A stretch of DNA of 64,000 bases from Aristolochia californica (taxonomy: Eukaryota; Streptophyta; Magnoliopsida; Piperales; Aristolochiaceae). This document shows positions 22,884-36,018 of the stretch, one piece after another (position 1 is the first letter of the stretch; the number at the start of each line of letters is the position of its first letter). The stretch is from the NCBI GenBank assembly GCA_029961685.1, contig JARWKL010000012.1, positions 19,515,227 to 19,579,226 of the forward strand, written 5' to 3'. The translations under genes and the position numbers were made by a program. The notes under the pieces are model-generated. The model ran no database searches. It was not told where the DNA came from and worked only from the letters and a program-made list of their open reading frames with translations.

Positions 22884-23991
22884 TCATTGAGCCGCTGCGA
22901 AACGGTAGGAAGCATAAGAGAGAGAAGCCAGAGACCAGCTATGGTGGATGAGTTCCGCCTTCGTCTTCACGCCAGCAGCCCCCAACGCGACATGCAACGG
23001 GTAGAAATGCTCCGGCGATGGATGCGCCATCTTCGGGAACGGCGCCTTCACGTTGTAGTGGTTCACGTCGTCGTGTCTGAAAGCATAGAATGGATCAGTC
23101 TTATAGAAACAAATTCAACCGTTGCGAGTACTGAGTGACGTGAGTTGAGCTGTTACCGTCCATCGAGGAGTGCTTCCTTGAGCCATGTATCGAAGGCGAG
23201 AGCCCAAGGAAAGACGGGTTCGTTATCAGAACCAAGCACCTGAAGATTATGGGTGGCATTGCCGGAGCCGATGATGAGGACCCCTTGGTCCCGTAGGGGA
23301 GCCAGGGCTTTGCCCATGTTGTAGTGATGGGTTCCGTCCTTGTCGGTTTGGATAGAGAGCTCGACGACGGGAACGTCGGCATTTGGGTACATGAGAATTA
23401 AGGGGACCCATGCGCCGTGGTCGAGCCCCCGGCACTTCTCTTCCTTCACCTGCTCGAATCCTCCCTTGATCAGCAATTCCTTCACTTGATTTGCCAGTTC
23501 AGGGGAACCCGGCGCTGGATAACGGAGCTGCAGTGCAGACGGAAACTCGTCATGTTGATTTTTATTAGTGGTAAATGACAACTTGCAGTGGAAGAAAATG
23601 ACACAGAAACTATCCAAATCAGTTCAAAATAACGAGAGACATGTAGAATGCAGCCTTCAATTTCGAACAGTTAAACCCCTTCCTCGAAAACGGCTCTAAA
23701 TTTTCAAAAAGAATGGGAAAGATAAGCGAAAGAAAGAAGGAGAGCAACGGAGTTCAATAGCCAAACCTGAGGCATGGGCTCAGGAAACATCTGGAAGACG
23801 TTGATGGTATCGTTTCGATCAACAACGGTGACGGTGGGTTCAGCCGTTTCCCAGTGAGCGGAGATGATGAGAATACCTCTGGGCTTCGTCGCCAAGATAT
23901 TCTCCTGCCATTGCTGCAAGAAAGGCCTGACCGGCAGCGAAGCGTCGATGGCCACAGTAGGGGCTCCGTGACCGATGAAGAAGGTGTCCAT
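22884..23991 (-). CDS. LigB-type extradiol dioxygenase (DODA-like), unit 2
   Basis: Exons on the minus strand are 23991-23767, 23527-23157 and 23076-22884, with splice sites as in unit 1. The 262-residue product is identical to that of unit 1, including all motif histidines. Strict protein identity between units fits recent duplication or ongoing homogenisation. Nothing suggests inactivation, so at least two identical functional-looking genes are present. Confidence 0.92.
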
Positions 23992-24217
23992 GGTGCTGGA
24001 GTCTTTGTAGGGAGACCAAGAAAGAGGATTTGCTTATATAGATGTCAATGGAGATTGAAGACGTACATCCCCTATCGACTGGTTCTCTTTGACCATCTTT
24101 TCTTTTGCCTGTTTACTTGAGTCCGTTGGTCAAGCGTGGTTTGCGCCGCCGGTCAAAGAGTGGTCACCAAGGGTGGGCGTGTTTGCTTGTGCCCATCTCC
24201 TTCCCCTGTCGGTGATA
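23992..24217 (-). promoter_or_regulatory. DODA promoter with TATA box (unit 2)
   Basis: The TATA element reads on the minus strand at 24040-24032, with the same spacing to the ATG as in unit 1. One visible difference from unit 1 is GTGGTCACC for GTGGCCACC in the upstream part. Confidence 0.7.
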
Positions 24218-25402
24218 GATTATTATCTTAGAGGAAAAGTCTGAAGGTGAAGGTGTCTGATACTTAATAAAAAAATTTATATGCCCACCTTAATTACTAG
24301 CCAGCTCACCCCTCTACCATTGTTGTTCCCTTCATACCTGTTCCTCTTCTTAGAAATAGTATTTGACCATTTACCACAGATGTAGAGTTCTAAAGTCCAC
24401 ACAAAAAGACTCCTAGTTGCAAGACCTGGATAGTGAGCCCAACAAATATATATCCAGCACAAATTTGTTAAAAAACATTAAATGGAGGGTATAAACGCAT
24501 AAACGGTACTTAAGAGTATATAAAGATGAAGCTAATATATATATCCTTATTTAATTTAATCTAATTTATCTAGTATAGTTTACTATACAAGCATTTGTTT
24601 TTCTTCTAGAGCATAATGTGTGCCACAAAATAAGTAATAAGTGATGATCTAATATATGTATTTAAAAAAATTAATCTTATCTAACCTTAATACCATAAAC
24701 GGTCCAATATATGTATTTAATCAAGTTGAAATTGGCTTCTATAGCGGGGCTACAAACGAATCGTTACTCAATTAATGATTAAAGATTCAACCAAATTTAT
24801 CGATTTACTACATATTCAATGGAACAAATATAGATAGTAATTATATTATAACTAATTTCCAAAAATTATTAAAGGGTAATTTTATAATTTTATAATTTTA
24901 ATTTCAATAAAGAAAGCCTTATAAAACCCTAATTTTATTTACCTGATCCATACCCTTATCTAGCTTGTTATCCTCCTTATCAATTATATTATCAATTGTA
25001 TGAAATTGATTTAATTTTTTATTTTATGGGAAATTGAAGAGATGAACAACATGAGCCTACCCTAATTCAATAAAAAAAAATTCTTTTACCTATTACCATC
25101 TGAGATTAAATAGTAAATGAGTGGACAATAGAACACCTTCTCCCATTTCAAATGCCACAAATAATAAAAATGAAAAAAAAAAGAGTTTTTTAACATACTA
25201 ACCAAATGTTGTTAGACTAGATTGAAAACATACTAATAAACCAAATTTTCTATACTTGTCTTCTCCTCATAACTACATGATTTTACTGAAATTTTCTAAA
25301 AAGTTTCTCATGACTTTTTTTTTTGTCTTGATCAAAGAGAATCTATTGAAGGGTCTAACTACTTGTACCTAGTACTAATTGTTATTAAGTCCATTATTAG
25401 CA
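24218..25402. other. AT-rich spacer (unit 2)
   Basis: Counterpart of 7061-8245. No gene seen. Confidence 0.55.
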
Positions 25403-25662
25403 CTTTAAGGTACACACACCTTGAGAGTAAATTAGCAATCTAAGACAGTATCAGATTATAAACTACTATAAAATTACTATGAAATTTGTGGTTAATTGTG
25501 TTTTTTGCATGGTTGGTGAGTTTAATTTACTGAATCTTTAGTTTAATTAAATTATAGCCATTGAAATATGATTAAACCTATTCACCCCTCCTCCCCTAGG
25601 TTTATCCTTGTATGATCTGATAGTAATTTACTAAAATTACTGTGAAATTTGTGGTTAATTGT

Positions 25663-28600
25663 GATTTCTTCATCCGAAGTTCTTCCTCGCCGACGAACGA
25701 AAGCCACAGTCCGACGGGAGGTAAGATTTTTATTTAATTTTTTTTTTTTTTTTGCGTCGCCGACCTAACCCTAAAAAATCTCTAACTCTCGCTTCGTTTC
25801 AATAGTGATCCTTCATTCTTTGAAAGGTTTTGGAGATATCCCCGAATGGCGAACACTCTCTATTTCTGTAAGTGTTGATTTTTTTTTCATTTTTATCTTC
25901 TGTATGTTTTCTTCCTCTGCGATTTCGGAGTTGATTTTTGTTTTTCATTTTTATCTTCTGTACGTTTTCTTCCTCTGCAATTTCAGTGTTGATTTTTTTT
26001 TTCATTTTAACTTCTGTACGTTTTCTTCCTCTGTGATTTCAGTGTTGATTTTTTTTTTTCATTTTTATCTTCTGTAAGTCTAGTTAGCCTTTGGTTGACA
26101 GGACTCTGGGGTTCGTTGTATATATTCCAGATAAAGTTAAATACATCATTTTAATCCTTTTTTTACCTTTTTCCCTCAATCAATAAGTTTATCTCGTATC
26201 GTTTTCTATCGTGTGGTTTTTTTTAAGCATGAAGAGAATTTAGCAGACCATGTAGTTGATTATTATCTTATTACTCACAGACCTAAACTTTGACCTTCCA
26301 ATTTCCATTTATATTGCTATCAGCGGTATTGGTTTTAAATGCATAAAACTTCTGTTCTCTCTTAAGAATCTGTTTAAGCTGAAAAGGATCATTCATCCTT
26401 TGCTCAGCATGGCATTCTGTACAGTCGTCATTCATATGTTGTCCTATAGTTGGTATCCTATACGATTTAGTGTGGACAAAGTCTCAAAGCCCTTCTTCTA
26501 GTCACAATATGTGGATTATCAACATTTTCAATGTATAGTGCACTTCTACTTTTGCTAATCTCTGTTCATATAGATTGTGTCCATATTAATTATATTTTAT
26601 CTGGTAGTGGACCTTTTTATCTAAAATGCAATGATTAGTCTTTATCTTTTTTATGCAGCTTCTATTGTGACTTGGTTCTGTTTTTGTTTTTTTTCAATAA
26701 CTTGAGAGATTAAAATTACGATAACATGCTCTTTTAAGCAATTGTGTAGACAAAAATCATGTCCTAACTGCAAAACTGTAAAAAAAAAAATTATCTAGTG
26801 TGATCAGTGCTTGTTCTTTCTTCATGTGTCTTTTTCTTATTCCTATGGAACTCTTCCTATTCCTAAATATAATATTGTGGTCCATAAAACAACCATAATA
26901 ATTACATTGTTGTTCACCAAAACAAAACTTTTTTTTATGCATATGGAACTCAACCCAATTCTGTAATGTTAGACTAGTAACAGTTCTAGTAAGCATGTAT
27001 TCATCATACATATTAGATCAGAACATTTTGGAATACAGTACATAATTTTTATTTTTAGACCCAATATTTCGTTGAATTGATACATTAGATACAGACGGAT
27101 GTAAATTATCTGTCTTTTTTGCAATCGATTTTTATCCTTCCTCTTCGATTTCTTCGTCCGAAGTTCTTCCTCGCTGACGAGACGAAGCGACGGTCCGACA
27201 GGAGGTAAGATTTTTATTTAATGTTCTGTTCTTTTTTCATCGCCGACCTAACCCTACAAAGTTTCTAACTCTCGTTTCGTTTCAGCAGTGCCCCTTCATT
27301 CTTGGAAAGGCTTTTGGAGATATCCCTGAATGGCGAACACACTTTCTGTTTCTGTAAGGTTTGAATTTTTTTTTTCATTTTTATCATTAATTTCTTGGTA
27401 TTGAGGTTGAATTTCATCAGAATATTAGAAGAGAATGTTGGTGTGCTTATTTCCTTCTCTTAGAAGTTTTTAAATTTATATATATAAAAGGATCGGTATA
27501 TTGGACTGGAAACTATTGGGTGTAGGGCTACAGGCTCAAAGAGACTCCGCTGCATTGAAAGACAAGGGTTGTTCCCGATTGTTTCAACATCACGTACATT
27601 CCTCTAAGAATAGACAAGTATATTAAATTATGTGTAGGATCTTTGTTGTTTGGATAGCTTTCTTTTCTCTATGTTTTTAATTTGTAATTTTGTTTTTTTT
27701 GTAGAAGTAAGAATGTCAATACCTCCTCAATTGACATTAATAATTAACACTAGTTCTAGTGTCGTCATAAATAGTGACTCAACTCCACCAGAGTCACTAC
27801 CCTCTGTCATAGAAGTGGGCCCAGATGAAATTACCATAAATGAGGATGAAGGTGACTCTACCCATACTTCAAAAAGACAAAAAAAAGTCTCATGTGTGGT
27901 TGGAATTCAAAGAAGTATCGCTTAATGGTACAAAAAATGCTCAGTGTGTTCATTATAAAATCAATTTGGTTGTTATTAGTAGTGGAGTGACCACACATAT
28001 GAGTCGACATTTGAAACGTTGCACTAGTAGAAAAGTGGCAATGAGAAAACAAAAAACCTTAAACTTTCAACCAGGGGTGCGGGGTCTAATGTTGATCAGA
28101 GTCCATCTGGACTTCCTTTTATGGATTTTGGAGGAAAATATGAAGAAGCTAAAATGAGAGTACTCATTGCTCATTGGATTCTTATGCATGAACATCCATT
28201 CATGATAGTAGAAGAGGAGGGATTTAATTTTGTAATAAAGATGACAAATATGAATTATGAGAAAATATCCCGTAAGACCATTAAGAAGGAGTGTATGGAG
28301 TTGTATGTGGCAGAGAAAAAGAAATTAAAATTTTTGTTAAAAGAGATTAACAAGATTAGTCTTACCACGGATCTTTGGAAGTCCCAAAATCAAAAGATTG
28401 AATACATGGTTATTACTGGACATTTATTGATAGTAATTGGAAGCTACAAAAACGAGTCTTGATTTTTGTGCATATTCCTCCTCCTCCTCGTGGCGTTGAT
28501 ATAGCAGAAGCTATTTACAAGTGTTTGACAGAGTGGGAGATCGAAAATAAAGTTTTTAGTATTTCAGTTGATAATGCTGCATATAATGATGTTTGTATCA

Positions 28601-30665
28601 GAGTTTTGAAACAAGATTTTTCAAGGAAAAAAAAATTTGTGTGTGGTGAAAATTTGTTTCATGTGCGTTGTAGTGCTCATATTTTGAACTTATTCGTCCA
28701 AGATGGTCTTGTTCAGATTAAGGATATCAATGATAATGTGCGTGAAAGTGTCAAATTCATAAATCTGTCTGAGGCTAGACTTCGCACTTTTTCTGAAATT
28801 GTACAACAATTAGAACTTGGTGAAAAGAGGTTGGTTATTGATTGTCCAACTCGTTGGAACTCCACTTATGACATGTTGTCTTCTGCATTAAAATTCAAAG
28901 ATGCATTCTCTAGATTTAAAGTTAGAGAACCAACTTATGATTGTTTGCCAAGTTTTGATGAATGGGAAAAGGTTGACATGGTGTGTGAGATTCTAAAAGT
29001 TTTTAATGCAGTTACTAATATAATTTCTGGGAGTGACTACCCTACTTCTAATATGTACCTTAGTGAGGTATATAGGGTAAAAGAAGTTCTGGATTTTCAT
29101 TCTACAAATTAAAATATTTTCATTAAGACAATGGTTAGTAGAATGAACGAGAAATTTGAGAAGTACTGGGGTGAATGCAAATTATTGATGGTTGTTGCTT
29201 CAGTTTTGGATCCAAGGGTCAAATTAAAGTTGATCGAAATGTGTTTTCCAGTGATATATTCTAAGGAGGTAGCTACAATGAATATAAATTTAGTTAGACG
29301 CACCTTATATGAGTGCTACGATGAATATGTATCCTTATATAATGTGGATATTATAAATGAAGAGATTGTTTCAAGTACTAGCTATATGGGTGTTTCCACA
29401 AGTCGTAGACCTTCATCAAGTTCAAGTTGGTCAAAGTTAACGAGTTGTATGAAACAAAAGGATATAGTTAATTCACCAAGGTCATAATTGGAAATTTATC
29501 TTGAAGAAGGTGTATATAGTTGTGAGGAAACTTCACAATATGATTTTGATGTTTTAGAATGGTGGAAAGTGAATCATATGAAATTTTGGGTATTATCTAA
29601 GATGGCAGTAGACATCCTTGTAATTCCCATATCCACAGTAGCTTCAGAGTCTACATTTAGTGCTGGTGGTAGAGTAATAGACTCATATCGTTCTTCCTTG
29701 GCACCAAATACAGTTCAAGCTTTTATTTGTGGCAGTGATTGGGTTCAGGTTCTTCACGGTGTAAAGAAAAATCAAAAGTTGAGTTTCTTTGATTAATTAT
29801 TTATTATGATATTTTTAGCTTATTTTTTAGTTTTATTTATTAAAATTTTGTTTTATGATTACAACCTGAGAAGAAGTGTGTAGAGATAATGCTACCAGCT
29901 ACATGATTTTTCATGTTTCTCTCTTCATGGTAATTTAAATATTTTTAACGACATTAAGTAACTAGTAGTGGAAGAGTATTTTTTTATCTGACAATAACTA
30001 ATTTTATTTTTTTGCTTTTGTCATAAGTGGAGATTTTGCTCATGCAGGGACGTATATTATTTTCTAGTATTAAGAGAAACAACTATAGTTTGTAATTTTA
30101 TAATAGAATTATAGTTTTTATTTGGGTGATTGTAAATTGATAGTTATATTTCATTTAATTTTGTAGTGTTTGATTATTGTATGGAGTTTATTTATAATGT
30201 TATGCAGTGTATGGAGTGTTTAGACTATTTTATGGAGTGTATAAACAATTTCATGGAGTGTTTATGGAATGTATAGATAATTTTATGGAGTGTTTATGGA
30301 GTGTTTATGCAGGTATTATGTATATTGATTATGCCTAATTTTAAGTACAGGTCATGCCAAATTTTATACAAGTATTATATACATAGATTATACTCAATTT
30401 TAAGAAAAGGTTATGCCCAATCTTATACATGAATTATATATATAGGTTATGCCTAATTTTATGTAGAGGTCATGCCCAATTTTATGTAAAATGTATGTAT
30501 AATTTTATATACAATTTATTTGATATATATTTTTTGAAAATTTTTAAGTGTATGTTGAGGCTCGAGTTCGGCTCAAAGCTCAGCTCAAGCTCGGTTAAAA
30601 TTTTTGGGCTCGAGCTAGATAACAATTTTAGGCTCGAGACGAGGCTCGGATCGATACCACCCCTA
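25663..30665 (+). mobile_element. hAT transposon, defective (unit 2)
   Basis: Same element as 8506-13509. The duplicated 5' blocks are at 25663-25897 and 27147-27384, the minisatellite is at 25874-26076, and the right terminus CCACCCCTA ends at 30665. The left terminus is again not identified. Confidence 0.75.
27713..29796 (+). pseudogene. hAT (BED-finger) transposase pseudogene, unit 2
   Basis: It carries all the frameshifts and stops of the unit 1 copy (stops at 29110-29112 and 29485-29487). Unit-specific changes include K to N in MNEKFEKYW (about 29143) and an altered residue near the 3' end (KKNQKL for KKNQKV). The BED finger again lacks its second cysteine. Confidence 0.88.
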
Positions 30666-31075
30666 GACTTCACCCATGCTTGGATTTTCATGGGTGATGT
30701 GTCCCACTTTGCTTCTTGCGCCACCTTTGTATGAGTTTGTTCTTCCTTTATATTTGTGGTCTTTGTTGCAACTTGGATTAATGTATCCTCTTGTTCATAT
30801 CTTTGAATGTTGATATATTTTTGTTTCTTATTCATTGGATAGTAGAGAAATCCACTAAGACTATCAATCCTTTTCAAAAAAAGGATGTGTTATACTTCAA
30901 TTTAGTACACATAGGTTGATGAACTTCTGGCTTTAACTGTAAAAATTAAAAATTTACCTTGCATTTTTTAATTACAAGAAAGGATGATGGACCATGTCTA
31001 TTAAAAGGCTCAAAGACATTTTTTTTTTTTATAAATAGAATGACATATACTTTATAATACAACCCGTATTTCTAG
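30666..31075. other. Spacer after hAT (unit 2)
   Basis: Counterpart of 13511-13920. Nothing recognised. Confidence 0.4.
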
Positions 31076-31279
31076 GTGCTAGTCTTAGAGCACAGTAATG
31101 AAGTCGGAGGAGAGAGTTTGGATTTTTTTAAATATATCAAGGAGTTACCAGATGTAAGTCTTGGATTCAAACTTTGAAGTTCATTTTTAGTTGTTTGTTG
31201 CTACTAAGCTAGAGTTCGCAGAAGAGTTGATTTCTTATACTAAGTACAATGCAGCTTTCCAAGACACGTTCGTCTCAAA
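31076..31279 (+). pseudogene. Lambda glutathione S-transferase exon relics (unit 2)
   Basis: Blocks at 31076-31153 and 31215-31279 match unit 1, with the same AG/GT flanks. A silent C-to-T type difference (ACACGTTC against ACACATTC) lies in the second block. Confidence 0.5.
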
Positions 31280-32469
31280 GTAAGACACAGGAAATCACAT
31301 TTGTAGATGACACTAAAGTTTATGTTCTTTATGCATTTATTTTAATGGGGGGAGGAACAAATCCACTTAGGGTTATTTTATTCATTTTACTTTTGTATAT
31401 GTTACACATTTCCACGTCAACTTACTCTATATGTTTTGTTATGTCTGTAGATTGAATTTCATGTATTTTGAATTTATAGCATGAGAGATACAAGGAGTTA
31501 AGTGGTCTACGTGTATGAGGGGCATTTTTATAATTGTGCTAATCCGCTGATTAAATAGAGAAGGGGTTGAGCACGACTACCAACAAACTCAGTTTTTTTA
31601 CTTCTCTCATCCGTTCTCTTCTCCTCTTCTCAAATTCTCTCTATTTTCTCCTCATTCTTCACTTTTTCATGATGATCTAAGAGGCTTTGTTCATCATTTT
31701 GATTTATTGAAGGGAAGTTTAATCTCACTTATGTTTGACAGTCCAAGGAGGGGTGATGGAAGTGTGGCAAAGTGCCTACTTGTTGCAAGCTCCAAAGAAA
31801 CTTGGGAAATGTTTGAAGAAGTTACAACGAAATTTCTCCACTAGTTGCAAGCTCTAGAATGATTTTGGCAGATTTTCTGGTGAATTTTTGCCCTTCTCCT
31901 CCACAAGTAAAAAAAGAGAATAAGGAAAAAAGGTGAAGAAAAATAGGAAAAAAATTGAAGGAGATAAAATGCAAAAAAGGAAAAAAAAAAAAGGAGAGGA
32001 GTTTCTCTCATTAAAATATCCAAATTCCTTCAGAAGAACTATTTTTGTGCCTTTTTTTCTTCTCCTGTACAAGAAAAAAAGGGGAAGGAATATATCATCT
32101 TGGCTTCATTTAGAAATATGATATCTATGATCAATATATTTAAATGTTATCCATTCAATAGGTTGCGTATAGTACTTGCCCTTAAGTTTGTTGTTTATGA
32201 AAAATATATAAAATACCTCTCCAAAGAATCCACTGAATCATAACTATGTCCTATAAATATTTTTAATGGTATTATTATGTTGTTTACATTGTAGTCAAAA
32301 TACATATAATGACCATATTTAAATATCTAAAACATAGTTGTAAATTTTTATTTTAAAATTTTAACTAATAAATTTAATCGTTTGATCCAATGAAAATTTA
32401 TCCTTTACCTATTTCCATGTAACTTTAAGCTATTATTATTTTTATTAAACCCAAGAGATCACAAGGGAA
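31280..32469. other. Non-coding spacer (unit 2)
   Basis: Counterpart of 14125-15453, without the 137-bp tandem duplication. No gene seen. Confidence 0.5.
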
Positions 32470-32750
32470 TGAGAGAAGAGAGGAACTCCAGCTCTTGGGA
32501 GAGAGCAGATGAGAAACCAAGGGAGATAAATAAGAGGAAAATAGAGAGAGGTGTACGGACAAATTTGAGCGAAGAGAATGAAGCTTGAATGCTCTACCCA
32601 TGCTTTGAGTCTATGTTTATAGTTGTGTGAAGGTGTTTACATAATGAAGCTTGAATGCTCTACCCTTAGGGCTACATACTTTAAAAGGAAAAAGACAAAA
32701 GAGGACATACACCATTTTGGATAATTACAATTCTATGCCCTCTCTGTGAA
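32470..32750 (-). mobile_element. Partial LTR fused to DODA exon 2 (unit 2/3 border)
   Basis: Same fusion as at 15454-15734, with TGAA shared at 32747-32750. The 23-bp filler is at 32643-32665 and its source at 32577-32599. The identical breakpoint shows that both borders descend from one event. Confidence 0.85.
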
Positions 32751-33364
32751 CTGGCAAATCAAGTGAAGGAATTGCTGATCAAGGGAGGATTCGAGCAGGT
32801 GAAGGAAGAGAAGTGCCGGGGGCTTGACCACGGCGCATGGGTCCCCTTAATTCTCATGTACCCAAATGCCGATGTTCACGTCGTCGAGCTCTCTATCCAA
32901 ACCGACAAGGACGGAACCCATCACTACAACATGGGCAAAGCCCTGGCTCCCCTACGGGACCAAGGGATCCTCATCATCGGCTCCGGCAATGCCACCCATA
33001 ATCTTCAGGTGCTTGGTTCTGATAACGAACCCGTCTTTCCTTGGGCTCTCGCCTTCGATACATGGCTCAAGGAATCACTCCTCGATGGACGGTAACAGCT
33101 CAACTCACGTCACTCAGTACTCGCAACGGTTGAATTTGTTTCTTTAAGACTGATCCATTCTTTGCTTTCAGACACGACGACGTGAACCACTACAACGTGA
33201 AGGCGCCGTTCCCGAAGATGGCGCATCCATCGCCGGAGCATTTCTACCCGTTGCATGTCGCGTTGGGGGCTGCTGGCGTGAAGGCGAAGGCGGAACTCAT
33301 CCACCATAGCTGGTCTCTGGCTTCTCTCTCTTATGCCTCCTACCGTTTCGCAGCGGCTCAATGA
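32747..33364 (+). pseudogene. 5'-truncated DODA-like gene fused to an LTR (unit 3 start)
   Basis: Exon 2 remnant is 32747-33091 and exon 3 is 33172-33364. It has the same four substitutions as the copy at 15731 (H128, I158, S194, A237) and one silent difference (GATGTT for GACGTT). Exon 1 and the promoter are absent; the frame is otherwise open. Confidence 0.88.
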
Positions 33365-33892
33365 TGCTTTTAAACTCCTCTTTCATTTGTCAATTTGCTT
33401 TTCCATTGTAATTCTTTGCTCCTCCGTGTGTTTTGGATAGGTTATGTTCTAATAAAGCCATTAGCCTCATCAACACTACTTTTGAAATACTTATTGCTTC
33501 TGGTTCTCAACGTTCTCATTCCAATTTTGGCTTTTCCGTGGTTGCTGTATTTAACAAACAAAAATGATCACATGGCTTTAATTAAAAACTTAAGGAACAG
33601 GACATGCCGCCATTAGAATGTCTTATAACTTGCAGTAACTACTCTTATGTTTTCTTGTGGTTTCGGCGGATCAATAACAAAAATAGAACAAACGTCAATT
33701 CTCAGGTATGAAACATTTTAGACCGTCATTTTCTCCAAACGTCCAGCCGAATCCAAAGGTTCTCCGTTCTTCAACCTTTCCAAACATAGCCGATTTCTGT
33801 GTTTTTTGTTTCTCGGCAGGAAGCACTATATATATAGACAAGTTACAATGATCAGATCCCATCAGAACCCAGAAAAAAAATTAAAAAATAAA
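33365..33892 (+). promoter_or_regulatory. PMEI upstream region with TATA box (unit 3)
   Basis: The TATA element is at 33826-33837, with the same arrangement as 16349-16875. One extra base near 33801 is visible relative to unit 2. Confidence 0.65.
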
Positions 33893-34453
33893 ATGGCAGC
33901 CAAGTCACTCGTTTCTGTGCTGCCTCTCCTCTGCCTTGTCTTCGTCTCCATCCAAACTCCTCATGTTGCAAATGCCCATGGCATCTCCTACATCAACAAA
34001 ATCTGTCAGAGAGCCACCCGGTTCAACCCCGCTATCAAGCTCGATTTCTGTGTCACTTCCCTCCAAACCGTTCCGGAGAGCTACACCACAGAGATCGCTG
34101 GACTATTGAAGATCACCACCGATTTGGCTCTGCAGAATGCTTCAAGAACAAGTGGTCTCATCAAGAAGATGAACTCTGTAGCTTGCGAAGACTTGACCAA
34201 GGACCAGTTGAATACCTGCCTCAACGCCTACACCTCTGCCGTTTCCTCTTTGCAGGAAAGCGTCCAAGCCTGTGCCGCGAAAAAGTACGACGGAGCCAAG
34301 CTGGGGGTGGTACTGGATGGGGCAGCACAGTGCGAGAAGGCGTTTGAGAATGGAAATGGGTCTCTGTTAGCTGATGAGAACAGAAATCTCCGTCAGCTCG
34401 TCACCATTGCTCAGGCCTTGCACCGTTTTGCTACCAAATACTCGAAACATTGA
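33893..34453 (+). CDS. PMEI-domain secreted inhibitor (unit 3)
   Basis: 186 residues, with a protein identical to 16876-17436. At least two silent changes (CAT for CAC near residue 24, TGT for TGC at C53) separate the genes, so the copies are not simply the same read. The start at 33893 is chosen by the same signal-peptide and TATA reasoning. Confidence 0.92.
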   Translation: MAAKSLVSVLPLLCLVFVSIQTPHVANAHGISYINKICQRATRFNPAIKLDFCVTSLQTVPESYTTEIAGLLKITTDLALQNASRTSGLIKKMNSVACEDLTKDQLNTCLNAYTSAVSSLQESVQACAAKKYDGAKLGVVLDGAAQCEKAFENGNGSLLADENRNLRQLVTIAQALHRFATKYSKH

Positions 34454-35006
34454 TAATTTGATCTCTTCTTCTGCGTTCTTGGTGTGCCATTGCTTTGTCC
34501 ATCTCCTTGGACGCAGCCATCTCCTATTTTTTGTGTTGTTTGGATCAATTAAGTTGCAGTACATAATAAAATAACTGGGAAGAACTGAAGAGAAATTTCA
34601 GAGTTGTTACTGTTCAAACTCTTATCCTGCATGGTTACATGTCCTTAGTTCATAGTGACTTTGATAGCTCCCTCAGATGTGATTCATCTCTTTTTGGAAG
34701 AACGAGTTATGTTTTGATGATCCCACTAAGTTTTAAAACTATAAGGTGTTGATTCACTTCTCTTCTTCAACTTTATTATATATTTTTTATGTTTGTTAAT
34801 GGTTTTGGAGCTTCTATTGTAGTCGGGCTTTAAATCTTCTCCGTGGTGTGTAGCAATTCTCTAAGCAGTAAGAATTGGTTCTGTGTTATAAGATGAACAC
34901 GATTTGCAAGATACAGTAATGTTGCAACCATTGATTTGATGGGAAGGCTTTCTTTGTATTAGGAGAAATATGCCTTAAAAACAAGGTATTTTTTAAAATA
35001 ACTTGA
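34454..35006. other. PMEI 3' flank (unit 3)
   Basis: Matches 352-904, with AATAAA at 34565-34570. No gene seen. Confidence 0.6.
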
Positions 35007-35502
35007 TGCTTTCTCTGATACAAAGCTCGATTGGTTGCTAAAAGTTATACTCAGTGTTGAATATGATGAAACTTTTTCTCTTATTGCCAAGATGAAATCG
35101 ATCAGAGTTCTTATTACTAGCAACCAATTTTAAATGGGAGTTACATCTGTTTGACGTCAAAAAAAATTATTCTTAAATAGTATACTCTCTAAGGAAGTCT
35201 ACATGTACCAACCACCTGGTTATGTGGTTGAGAGGGAGAAAGTATGTCGGCTGAATAAAGCAATATATGTGTTGAAACAATCTCCACAAACTTGATTTGA
35301 TAAATTTACCATTGTAGTTAAAAAAAACTTGTGATCAAGAGGTGTGAAAGTGATCACTCAATGTGTACCAGAAATTCCACTAGTCAACATTCTTATGGTG
35401 GAATATGTGGATTATATTGTTATTACGGGCAGTGACCTATGTGGGCATTTAGTACCAAAGACCTCGGGCTTCTCAAGTACTTCCTCTCTTTTCCATAGAC
35501 TG
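35007..35502 (+). pseudogene. Ty1-copia reverse transcriptase relic (unit 3)
   Basis: Third copy of the fragment at 905-1400, with the same mutated catalytic box. Confidence 0.75.
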
Positions 35503-35974
35503 ATTTTTTATTTTTCTCAGTAAGACTCAAACTCTTGCCTTCACTTTGTCTCCATCTTTCAAGGGTGCTTCAAGATTTGACTTTCTATGATGCTTGATGC
35601 TTGATGGTTGAGGATTTTGAGAAGCTTGATTCGTTTTGATGCTTTAGACCTTGAAATGCACGTCTCTTCAAGGAAAAATATTTGAAATACTTAATTTATA
35701 ATTGTTAGCTCTATCAAGTTTTGTTATCAACAAAATCAAAAAGGGAATCAACATACAATCAACAACTCCTCCTTGGAAAACCTAACTAAATAGAAACTCT
35801 TTTCAATTGAGGAAGGGAAGGTATTCTCTAAGCACTTCCCAATAAGAAAGACAGGCAAAATGACCCTTCATCTTTTCAATGAAAGAAAGAAGAGATATCT
35901 TCCCAAGTGCATAGCGGCATTTAGTGTTAACTCTACAAAAAAATTATGATGAACTTGATTTTTTAGTTCAATAA

Positions 35975-36018
<44 letters not shown>
